From IMG/VR virus record IMGVR_UViG_3300020400_000049, positions 1 to 22,280 of that record: a stretch of DNA of 22,280 bases. One strand, 5' to 3'. Of this stretch, positions 14,758-21,746 are shown piece after piece. How positions within the stretch are numbered: position 1 is the first letter of the stretch; each line of letters starts with the position of its first letter. The notes beneath the pieces are model-generated. The model was not told the origin of the DNA, searched no databases, and saw only the letters and a list, made by a program, of their open reading frames with translations. Position numbers and translations under genes: made by a program. Source of the DNA: a virus.

Positions 14758-15309
14758 ATGAACATGTTAGTATATGATGAAAATGGCAATCTAATTATTC
14801 GTAAGCAAAATGGTTTAGAATATAGGTTTGATAATACCGATAAACCAGAATTTGGTTTCGAATATGATGTATTAGTCTACGATGATATCGAAGTCAAAAT
14901 TGTAAAGTGGCAAGATGGAATAGATTTCAGTGAGCAAGAGCAAGTCAAATTAAATGCTGATGAATGTGATGCAATTGAAATGTATATCGCAAACTCAGAA
15001 CCACCTTCAGATGTAAGTCTTAATTCACAATATCTAAACAATCTAAATCACATGTGTAAAGATTTTATCAACTCTCAAACAAATGATACAGGATTCAATG
15101 ATTTCCATGAAGTCATATATGCTGGACGAGAAGGATCAAATCACCCATACAGAAGTGATGCTAGAGATGTTATGGAATATGCAGATGTTGTATGGCAAAC
15201 ATACGTACAAGTTGCAGATGAAATTAAAATGACTAGAGAAGATACACTCAAACCATTTGAAGATTACTCAAATGCTATACCAGGACCAATGAGACAACTT
15301 CTAAAGTAA
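14758..15309 (+). CDS. Hypothetical protein
   Basis: 183 aa, no family recognised. The N-terminal half is acidic and beta-like (MLVYDENGNLIIRKQNGLEY, FEYDVLVYDDIEVKIVKW). The C-terminal half is helical and contains 'SDARDVMEYADVVWQTYVQ' at about residues 133-151, a pattern like the helical domains found in some phage tail-fibre assembly or DUF4376-type proteins, but the resemblance is weak. No signal peptide or membrane segment is visible. CAGGAG at 14745-14750 gives a clear ribosome site at correct spacing. It sits between the glycosyltransferase and the first oxygenase, three bases before the latter. Confidence 0.7.
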   Translation: MNMLVYDENGNLIIRKQNGLEYRFDNTDKPEFGFEYDVLVYDDIEVKIVKWQDGIDFSEQEQVKLNADECDAIEMYIANSEPPSDVSLNSQYLNNLNHMCKDFINSQTNDTGFNDFHEVIYAGREGSNHPYRSDARDVMEYADVVWQTYVQVADEIKMTREDTLKPFEDYSNAIPGPMRQLLK

Positions 15310-15312
15310 TGT

Positions 15313-15987
15313 ATGTCTTTAACAATAGAACATATTGATAGACCTATAAAGGTATCTGAATTACCATTAGACAGAGTATATGTAATAGATAATTACTTAC
15401 CTACTGTTCTTTGGCATAGAGTAGATGATGTATTATCTACTGCTATGATATGGGCAAAAACAAATTCAGTTCATGGTCAAAGTCGAACAGGATTACCACA
15501 TCATAGTTTTTGGGGTACATCTTTTTTTCGTGGACCAGATAAAGTCACAGAACACGATGATCTAAAATCTATAACTCTTATGAAAGCAATAGACGAAAAA
15601 ATACAAACTGATTTTGGGTTTAGATGGATTAGATTTCAATATATGGGTTGTAACAGTCAGACACAGGGATTACATGGCACAACTCATTCAGATTGTGCTG
15701 AAGATGATGATTATAATCTCTCATTTCTATATTACTACAATAAGTTTTGGAATCCACATTGGGGCGGTGATTTAAGATTTTATGATGAACCACAACAAGG
15801 ATTAGATGGTAGAGATGAACATATAAAAAATCATCAGATCGGAAGTGTTGAGTTTGTACCAAATCGATTGCTGATGTTTGACGGAAGAATACCACATGGT
15901 GCAGATGCACCAAACGAAAGGGCAAGATATGCCGATAGAAGATCGATAGTATTAAGAGGCGATGAAGTAGAAATATGCCAACGATAA
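15313..15987 (+). CDS. 2OG-Fe(II) dioxygenase
   Basis: 224 aa. It shows the double-stranded beta-helix iron-binding pattern of 2-oxoglutarate-dependent oxygenases: H125-x-D127 (GTTHSDC), then 'NLSFLYYYNKFWNPHWGGDL' with 'RFYDEP', and distal H195 (GRIPHGADAP). R209/R210 (ADRRSIVLRG) lies 14-15 residues later as the likely 2-oxoglutarate contact. All three iron ligands are present, so an active hydroxylase is expected. The substrate is not known; such enzymes are frequent in T4-like marine phages. It begins three bases after the upstream stop and overlaps the next gene by 13 bases, so it belongs to one operon with its neighbours. Confidence 0.85.
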   Translation: MSLTIEHIDRPIKVSELPLDRVYVIDNYLPTVLWHRVDDVLSTAMIWAKTNSVHGQSRTGLPHHSFWGTSFFRGPDKVTEHDDLKSITLMKAIDEKIQTDFGFRWIRFQYMGCNSQTQGLHGTTHSDCAEDDDYNLSFLYYYNKFWNPHWGGDLRFYDEPQQGLDGRDEHIKNHQIGSVEFVPNRLLMFDGRIPHGADAPNERARYADRRSIVLRGDEVEICQR

Positions 15988-16820
15988 ATTTTGTAACAAA
16001 CAATGCTGATACTTTAAAGTATTTTAAACCTGTATTAGCAAGATCAGTTATGCCAGAGTGGTGGAAAACTGCTAAAGTAGAAATGGGTGTAAATACAGAG
16101 TTTGTTCAAACTATAAGGGCATGTCCTGCTATGGACGATTGGACTAAATCGGGTTATTATATATTAGCAAATAGAGACATACACATCGCATCTGGTGATG
16201 AAAGAATAAAAAATGTAGAGAGTAGACATTGGGGTACAGTAAATGATGCAGGTAATTATGCTTCACCATCTCACCCTGCTGAACAAATGTTAAATCTTTT
16301 TGAACCCGTAGGAGATCATGGTGTAAAAGATGCATTTAAGTTTAGAAACCCGTGGAACATACAAACACCACCAGGTTATTCTGTACTATTTCTTGACCCA
16401 TTTCTATTCACTGGACGTGCCTGGTGTGTCTGGCAGGGTATTGTAGACAGTGATAGATTCAAAACTAATCAAGACAATGCTCAGATCATATTATATCCAA
16501 AAACAACAGAGTCTTTTGTTATCAAAAAAGGCACACCCATATTACAAATGTTACCATTCAAGAGAGAAACATGGACTGCATCTTATCAGTGGCAAGATGC
16601 CAAAACTGCACATGAAAACAGAACAGCAGGTCATCATTCAAATAACGAAGAGTGGGATTCTATGGATACATGGGCAAGAAAAGGTTATGATATAAAAGAA
16701 GAAGATGCATTAGAAATGGGACCATATAGAAAAGAAGGATATTGGGTAAATAAAAATAGAATGTTTAAAGAAGAAGGACCACCACCAGAGTGTCCATTTC
16801 ATAACGAGGAAAAAGAATGA
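15975..16820 (+). CDS. Conserved-type phage protein with dUTPase-fold resemblance
   Basis: 281 aa. Visible landmarks are 'MPEWWK' (26-31), 'IRACPAMDDW' (48-57), 'TPPGYSVLFLDPF' (131-143), 'GIVDSDRF' (155-162) and 'FVIKKGTPILQMLPF' (181-195). The last two stand in the order and near the spacing of the trimeric dUTPase/dCTP deaminase signature (G-x-I-D-S-D-Y ... I-x-x-G-x-R-I-A-Q), which suggests the same beta-barrel. The RSG motif and the C-terminal Gly-rich arm of active dUTPases are not seen, so dUTP hydrolysis is unlikely. The C-terminus is charged and ends with a PPPECPFH stretch. The gene lies between two 2OG-Fe(II) oxygenases and overlaps both (13 bases upstream, 4 bases downstream), which implies a shared pathway. 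Confidence 0.65.
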   Translation: MPTINFVTNNADTLKYFKPVLARSVMPEWWKTAKVEMGVNTEFVQTIRACPAMDDWTKSGYYILANRDIHIASGDERIKNVESRHWGTVNDAGNYASPSHPAEQMLNLFEPVGDHGVKDAFKFRNPWNIQTPPGYSVLFLDPFLFTGRAWCVWQGIVDSDRFKTNQDNAQIILYPKTTESFVIKKGTPILQMLPFKRETWTASYQWQDAKTAHENRTAGHHSNNEEWDSMDTWARKGYDIKEEDALEMGPYRKEGYWVNKNRMFKEEGPPPECPFHNEEKE

Positions 16821-17503
16821 GTGTTATATTGATGTTTCCTAATTTTGTATTTACTAGAGAATATCTTGGTAAAGATTCTGGTGTCGATCCAAGTATGAAT
16901 GCAGAATACTTCAAATTACTGAAAGACGAAATAGATGGTATGAGAAAACGTGATCCTGTAGGTCGCAGAGTATCAAATGCAGGATCTGGGTGGCAATCTA
17001 AAGATGGTTGTGATTCTAGTCCTATATTTACTAAGTGTATGCGAGGTATAAGAAGAGTCGTAGATGATGAGATGATGCCGTTTTTAGGACTAGAACCAAA
17101 CTCGTTTATTACAGATATGCATAACTCATGGGCAAATATAAATGATGCTGGTGCATGGAATAAACCACACTTACATAATGGTTGTTTTTATTCAGGTGTA
17201 TTTTATATACAAGCAGATGGTGATGAGGGTGAAATAATTTTCATAGACAAAGATAACAAGATTGCAGGCACATTTCCACATGCACCAAAGATTAAAGAAT
17301 CATTTGCTTTCAAACCTAAGACTGGTGACTTACATCTATTTCCTAGTGGGTTGATGCACATGGTCGAACCTAATCCTACTAATAAAGATAGATACTCTAT
17401 ATCATTTAATTTATGTGTAAATAACGTAGGTGAATTAAAGCACACTATAGATAATCACGATTTGCACTACGAATTATCTCCTGACCACAAGTTAAAAATA
17501 TAA
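16817..17503 (+). CDS. 2OG-Fe(II) oxygenase (Oxy_5-like)
   Basis: 228 aa. 'NSWANINDAGAWNKPHLHNG' at 103-122 is followed by 'FYSGVFYIQADGDEGEI' (124-140), and 'DLHLFPSGLMHMVEPN' (171-186) by 'DRYSISFNL' (191-199). This is the layout of the putative 2OG-Fe(II) oxygenase family Oxy_5: H118 and H120 in the first motif, H181 as distal ligand and R192 as 2-oxoglutarate partner. It is unlike the other oxygenase at 15313 in sequence, so the two are not a recent duplication. Start overlaps the upstream stop by four bases (ATGA). Substrate unknown; hydroxylation of protein or small molecules is possible. Confidence 0.83.
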   Translation: MSVILMFPNFVFTREYLGKDSGVDPSMNAEYFKLLKDEIDGMRKRDPVGRRVSNAGSGWQSKDGCDSSPIFTKCMRGIRRVVDDEMMPFLGLEPNSFITDMHNSWANINDAGAWNKPHLHNGCFYSGVFYIQADGDEGEIIFIDKDNKIAGTFPHAPKIKESFAFKPKTGDLHLFPSGLMHMVEPNPTNKDRYSISFNLCVNNVGELKHTIDNHDLHYELSPDHKLKI

Positions 17504-17506
17504 ATA
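17499..17506 (+). promoter_or_regulatory. T4-like late promoter box TATAAATA
   Basis: An exact octamer overlapping the stop of the second oxygenase and ending five bases before the ATG at 17512. There is no Shine-Dalgarno in the gap, the same arrangement as at 2272 and 5792. Confidence 0.7.
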
Positions 17507-17511
17507 CTTGC

Positions 17512-17775
17512 ATGGAAGGAATAACTATCGATCCACATGTATTGTGGGAAATCATCATAACTATAATAATAGTACCAGCAGGTTTCTTGGTACGTTCTTT
17601 ATTAGCAGAACAAAAACGATTAGATATTCTTGTCAATAAAACTAGAGAAGAAATAGCAAGAGAGTATGTTACAAGAGAGCAATTAGAAAAAGATTTAGAG
17701 AAACTAATTGCTACAATGGAAAGAATTGACGAAAAACTTGATAGACTACAGACAAAAACTTATTTTCAAGATTAG
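17512..17775 (+). CDS. Small membrane protein with coiled-coil tail
   Basis: 87 aa. Residues about 11-31 (LWEIIITIIIVPAGFLVRSL) form one membrane segment. Residues about 32-82 are a charged helical heptad-type region (REEIAREYVTREQLEKDLEK, MERIDEKLDRLQ) that should be a coiled coil. The only other Met in frame is near residue 69, so the ATG at 17512 is the sensible start even though it follows the late promoter by only five bases. No lysis signature (spanin lipobox, SAR endolysin) is seen. A membrane-anchored oligomeric accessory protein, such as a holin-like or entry-associated factor, is possible, but function is unknown. Confidence 0.65.
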   Translation: MEGITIDPHVLWEIIITIIIVPAGFLVRSLLAEQKRLDILVNKTREEIAREYVTREQLEKDLEKLIATMERIDEKLDRLQTKTYFQD

Positions 17776-17781
17776 TTTCAA

Positions 17782-17789
17782 CATAAATA
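17782..17789 (+). promoter_or_regulatory. Late promoter-like box CATAAATA
   Basis: Seven of eight bases match. It is located in the 39-base gap before gp13, 25 bases upstream of its ATG, with CAGGAA (17801-17806) as ribosome site. It probably starts the neck/terminase transcription unit. Confidence 0.55.
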
Positions 17790-17814
17790 GTAGTATTAGA
17801 CAGGAAATACTACT

Positions 17815-18630
17815 ATGGCAGAACCAAATTCAAAAGCATCATTAAAAGAGTATATAAAAAGAAAACTTGGTGCACCTGTTCTTGAAATCAATGTTGATGA
17901 TGATCAATTAGATGATAGAGTAGATGAGGCGTTACAATACTTTTATACTTACCATTATAATGGTACAATGAAAGTATATCTTAAACATAAGATAACAAAT
18001 ACCAAAAAGACTGCAATGAAAACAAATGAGACGTTCACTGAGAACGCCTCTGGTACTCACGATTATACAGATGAGCAACACTTACAACAAAAGAACTATG
18101 TTGTATTACCAGAGTTTGTAACAGCAGTAATCAATATATTCCCTTTTAGAGATAAAAACAATCTTAACATGTTTGATCTTAGATATCAACTAAGATTAAA
18201 TGATTTGTATGATCTTACATCTACAAATATTTTATACTACGAGCAAGTACAACAACACTTAAATCTCTTAGATCGTGTATTAGTTGGTCGACAACCTATA
18301 AGATATAACCAACACATGAACAGATTATATCTAGATATGGACGTTGATCTAATTGATAACGAAGAGTTTATTATTATAGAGTGTTATCGTAAGATAGACC
18401 CAAATACATTTACAGATGTATACAATGATATGTGGTTAAAGAAATATGCTACAGCATTGGTAAAATATCAATGGGGAGAAAACTTGTCCAAGTTCTCAGG
18501 AATACAATTGCCAGGTGGTGTTGAACTTGATGCAAGTCAAATAAAAACTGAAGCACAAGAGGAAATAACAAGATTAGAAGAAGAGTCAAGACTTAATCAT
18601 GAATTACCAGTGCTTGATATGATAGGTTAA
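17815..18630 (+). CDS. 13: Neck protein gp13 (head completion)
   Basis: 271 aa. The N-terminus 'SLKEYIKRKLGAPVLEINVD' (9-28) with 'DDQLDDRVDEALQYFYTYHY' (29-48) is characteristic of T4-like gp13, which joins gp14 at the portal vertex to complete the packaged head and dock the tail. The rest, including 'NMFDLRYQLRLNDLYDLTS' and 'CYRKIDPNTFTDVYNDMWLK', fits the family in T4-like marine phages. It is somewhat shorter than T4 gp13. It is followed after two bases by gp14, and then gp15, gp16 and gp17 in the T4 order, which strongly supports the identification. Confidence 0.9.
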   Translation: MAEPNSKASLKEYIKRKLGAPVLEINVDDDQLDDRVDEALQYFYTYHYNGTMKVYLKHKITNTKKTAMKTNETFTENASGTHDYTDEQHLQQKNYVVLPEFVTAVINIFPFRDKNNLNMFDLRYQLRLNDLYDLTSTNILYYEQVQQHLNLLDRVLVGRQPIRYNQHMNRLYLDMDVDLIDNEEFIIIECYRKIDPNTFTDVYNDMWLKKYATALVKYQWGENLSKFSGIQLPGGVELDASQIKTEAQEEITRLEEESRLNHELPVLDMIG

Positions 18631-18632
18631 TT

Positions 18633-19493
18633 ATGCCAACAAATGTATTTTTCAATCATGCAGTACAGACTGAACAACATCTATACGAAGATTTAGTTGT
18701 TGAGTCTCTCAGAATATATGGTCATGAAGTTTTCTATTTACCAAGAGAAATAATAGAAGAAGATACAATCTTCAACGAAGATGTACAATCTAAATTTGGT
18801 GATGCATATTCTGTAGAGATGTATATTGAAAATACAGAAGGTTATGAAGGTGAGGGAGACCTCATGTCTAAGTTTGGTGTACAAATTAGAGATTCAGCAA
18901 CGTTTGTATTATCACTTAGAAGTTGGGAAAGATTTGTATCATTAGATGGTAATCTTGCAACTGGTCTTAGACCAAACGAAGGTGATCTAATATATTTCCC
19001 ACTTTCTGGTTCTATGTTTGAAATTAAATTTGTAGAACACGAAGACCCATTCTATCAAGTTGGTAAACTATTTGTATTTAAATTACAATGTGAACTATTT
19101 GAATATAGTGGTGAAGACTTTGATACTGATATTACAAGAATAGATCAGATCGAAGATGAACAAGCATACATTACTACTATGACTATGGCAACTGGTGGTT
19201 CTGGAACTTACGCAGTAAATGAAGACGTAACTCTATCAGGAACAGTTGTTGGTGAAGTAGTAAGTTGGAGAGCACTTGGATCAGGCGGTACTTTAAAACT
19301 AAAAGATTTAACAACAACATTAAAACAAAACGATGTGATAGTTGGTGCAACATCAACAGCATCATATACAATATCATCTATCGATAATGTCTTAACAATG
19401 GAAAATGATCCACAAGCAGACAACTTAGAGTTTGAACAAAACGATGCAAACTTCCTTGATCTATCAGAAACAAATCCATTTGGAGAACCATAA
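18633..19493 (+). CDS. 14: Neck protein gp14 (head completion)
   Basis: 286 aa. 'FFNHAVQTEQHLYEDLVVES' (6-25) and 'LRIYGHEVFYLPREIIEEDT' (26-45) with 'IFNEDVQSKFGDAYSVEMYI' are the N-terminal features of T4-like gp14, which binds gp13 to form the neck. 'SKFGVQIRDSATFVLSLRSW' follows in the usual place. Residues about 186-260 (GGSGTYAVNEDVTLSGTVVG, and the segment up to YTISSID) are an extra glycine/threonine-rich beta domain; it may explain the length exceeding T4 gp14. The stop overlaps the gp15 start by one base. Confidence 0.9.
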   Translation: MPTNVFFNHAVQTEQHLYEDLVVESLRIYGHEVFYLPREIIEEDTIFNEDVQSKFGDAYSVEMYIENTEGYEGEGDLMSKFGVQIRDSATFVLSLRSWERFVSLDGNLATGLRPNEGDLIYFPLSGSMFEIKFVEHEDPFYQVGKLFVFKLQCELFEYSGEDFDTDITRIDQIEDEQAYITTMTMATGGSGTYAVNEDVTLSGTVVGEVVSWRALGSGGTLKLKDLTTTLKQNDVIVGATSTASYTISSIDNVLTMENDPQADNLEFEQNDANFLDLSETNPFGEP

Positions 19494-20539
19494 TGTTTGG
19501 AACATATTTTTACAATGAGACTATAAAAAGGTGTGTATCTGTTTTTGGTACTATGTTCAATAATATTGATATCAAAAAAACTAAAGCAGATGGTACAGTT
19601 TTGACAACAACAAAAGTACCAATATCTTATGGTCCCTCTCAAAAATTTATAGACAGATTAGCAGAAGAACCAAATCTATCAGACAATAATAGAAGTGCGA
19701 TCAGTCTGCCACGAATGGCATTTGAACTTACAGGTTTTAATTATGATGCACAAAGACAGCAAAACAAATTAATTAGAAATGCTAAGACAGTAATAGAGTC
19801 CGATAATACAAATAGAAAGTTTCAATACGCACCAGCACCATACGATTTAAATTTTACACTTAGCATATTAGCAAAGAATCAAACTGATGCATTACAAATT
19901 GTAGAACAAATACTACCATATTTTCAACCCGAATATACAGTCACAATGAAAATGATTGATGACTTATCTGATAATCGTGATGTTCCCATAGTTTTAAATG
20001 GTGTAAATTACGATGATCAATATGAAGGTAGTTTTGAAGATAGAAGAGTGTTAGAATACACTTTAGATTTTACTATGAAAACATACTTCTTCGGACCTGT
20101 ATACACAGGAAAAGTTATTAAGAATGTTATTGAAAGAGATTATATATCAAGTGCACTTGGTCAATTTACTACAACACAAATTGATGAAAGTGGTCTAGTA
20201 AAAGAAGTGAAACATTATGAACCAGCATTTGCGGCCATTGCCAATGCAGTAAATAACAACAGTACTGTAACTTTTGATACTGCTATAAATAGTAGTATCA
20301 GTGTTGGTGATGAAGTCTTCGACACAGGTAATGCTACGAATCCAACAGTTAGTAGTATTGCAAACGATAAAAAGTCAGTTGTATTGTCAGCAAACATTAC
20401 ACTGGCAAGTGAGAAGACATTGAAGTTTGTCGGATCAGTAAGTCCAAACGATACGTTTGTAGTTGCTGAAAATGTAACTTTCTTAGATGATGGTACATCT
20501 AGGGACTTTGCAGACGACAAAGTAACAGATGCTAGTTAA
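19493..20539 (+). CDS. 15: Tail sheath stabilisation/completion protein gp15
   Basis: 348 aa. The start 'MFGTYFYNETIKRCVSVFGT' with 'MFNNIDIKK', then 'KVPISYGPSQKFIDRL' and 'LPRMAFELTGFNYDAQRQQN' match T4-like gp15, the hexameric terminator of the contractile tail that connects to the neck. 'YTVTMKMIDDLSDNRDVPIV' and 'EYTLDFTMKTYFFGPVYTG' continue the family pattern. The last about 100 residues (AIANAVNNNSTVTFDTAINS onwards) are an additional beta-rich segment, making the protein longer than T4 gp15. An octamer TATAAATA at 20284 lies inside the gene but is probably coincidental. Confidence 0.9.
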   Translation: MFGTYFYNETIKRCVSVFGTMFNNIDIKKTKADGTVLTTTKVPISYGPSQKFIDRLAEEPNLSDNNRSAISLPRMAFELTGFNYDAQRQQNKLIRNAKTVIESDNTNRKFQYAPAPYDLNFTLSILAKNQTDALQIVEQILPYFQPEYTVTMKMIDDLSDNRDVPIVLNGVNYDDQYEGSFEDRRVLEYTLDFTMKTYFFGPVYTGKVIKNVIERDYISSALGQFTTTQIDESGLVKEVKHYEPAFAAIANAVNNNSTVTFDTAINSSISVGDEVFDTGNATNPTVSSIANDKKSVVLSANITLASEKTLKFVGSVSPNDTFVVAENVTFLDDGTSRDFADDKVTDAS

Positions 20540-20544
20540 TTATT

Positions 20545-20946
20545 ATGAATGACAAAGTAGATCAAAAGTTGAACGATATAATGGGTATCGAATCGACAAT
20601 CAAAAAAGAAACAGCAGAAGTAATCAAAAAAGTTCCTGCTAGAACTGATAACGTAGAAACTGATTACAGATATGCTAGAGAAAATCTTTACAATCTTGTA
20701 GAGAGAGGACAAGATGCTATCGATGGCATTTTAGAATTATCAAGAGAAACAGAACACCCAAGAGCATACGAAGTTGCAGGGCAACTTATAAAGACTGTGG
20801 CAGATACTGCCGAAAAACTTATTGATCTACAAAAGAAAGTTAAAGATGTTGAAAGTGAAGAGCAAAAAAGAATAGGAACTCAACATAATCATTTATACGT
20901 TGGTTCAACATCGGAGTTGCAAAAGTTTCTAAAGAAAAATAAATGA
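20545..20946 (+). CDS. 16: Small terminase subunit gp16
   Basis: 133 aa. 'DYRYARENLYNLVERGQDAI' (40-59) and 'DGILELSRETEHPRAYEVAG' (60-79) are the conserved core of T4-like gp16, which forms a ring, recognises or organises DNA and regulates the large subunit during packaging. It is mainly helical with flanking coiled-coil character, and a little shorter than T4 gp16. It lies five bases behind gp15 and overlaps the methyltransferase gene by four bases (ATGA). No Shine-Dalgarno is seen, so reinitiation after gp15 is likely. Confidence 0.9.
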   Translation: MNDKVDQKLNDIMGIESTIKKETAEVIKKVPARTDNVETDYRYARENLYNLVERGQDAIDGILELSRETEHPRAYEVAGQLIKTVADTAEKLIDLQKKVKDVESEEQKRIGTQHNHLYVGSTSELQKFLKKNK

Positions 20947-21746
20947 AATTAAAAATACATGATGACGATAAACCGTTTGAATACTATCCCACAGAATACT
21001 GCGTATTAGATCCAGATCGTACAAATGCGTACGAAAGTTGGATAAAGGACAATGTCAAAGATAAAACTTTTATAGATTTAGGTGCAGGTTCTGGAATTCT
21101 TTGTTATCAAGCACTAAAGTATGGTGCAAAGAAAATATATGCATTTGAAGGTAATAGTAGAATCATAGGCGATCTAAAAGATACATTTAAAGATAATAAA
21201 GAAGTAGAAGTCGTGTATGGTAATTTTGAGTATGATCCAATACCAGAGTGTGATGTATACGTACATGAAATGATTTCACATAATTTAATTGGTGAAGGTT
21301 TAGCAGTCTTATTTTCTAGAGCAGAGTATGAAGGATTTGCAGATCATCTAACACCGTTCGATGTAGAAGTCTGGAACTGTATACCAGAAACTTACGACAT
21401 AATAGATGAACCCGTAGACACTAATAATTTTATGCCAGCAACAAAAGAATTTTTAGAGAATGTAGTACCAGTATATACTGAACAGTTTTATAAAGGACAT
21501 ATATATCACGTAGATTTAAAAGAAAAACTATTTCATGGTCACATGAAAGATTTAAAACATGAAATGTTTATAAGACCAGAATATGCAGATACTAAAAATA
21601 AAATAGCATGGAAAGTTAATTTTCCTAATGGTGCATCATATCAAAACTTCAATTGTGAATCACATTGGAAACTAGGTGAATATTGGAAAAAAGATCCTTT
21701 ATATTCGTATGATCCTGAAGAAAGCATAAGAGTAATGAAGAAATGA
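20943..21746 (+). CDS. PRMT-like SAM-dependent methyltransferase
   Basis: 267 aa. Motif I is 'FIDLGAGSGILCYQALKYGA' (43-62), with the acidic ribose-binding residue E69 in 'KIYAFEG'. 'VHEMISHNLIGEG' contains E109 and E118 with exactly eight residues between, the double-E spacing of protein arginine methyltransferases. 'SHW' at 240-242 (ESHWKLGEYW) corresponds to the THW loop of PRMTs. Together these point to an arginine-methyltransferase-type enzyme rather than a DNA methylase, which would show a DPPY or PC motif. The length fits a compact catalytic core. It is inserted between gp16 and gp17 and overlaps both by four bases, so it is made with the packaging motor. Substrate unknown. Confidence 0.78.
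   Translation: MKLKIHDDDKPFEYYPTEYCVLDPDRTNAYESWIKDNVKDKTFIDLGAGSGILCYQALKYGAKKIYAFEGNSRIIGDLKDTFKDNKEVEVVYGNFEYDPIPECDVYVHEMISHNLIGEGLAVLFSRAEYEGFADHLTPFDVEVWNCIPETYDIIDEPVDTNNFMPATKEFLENVVPVYTEQFYKGHIYHVDLKEKLFHGHMKDLKHEMFIRPEYADTKNKIAWKVNFPNGASYQNFNCESHWKLGEYWKKDPLYSYDPEESIRVMKK

Noticed and set aside
20284-20291. An exact TATAAATA inside gp15
   Set aside because: It lies within coding sequence of a well-supported gene and no start codon with suitable context follows closely; it is probably chance in AT-rich DNA.
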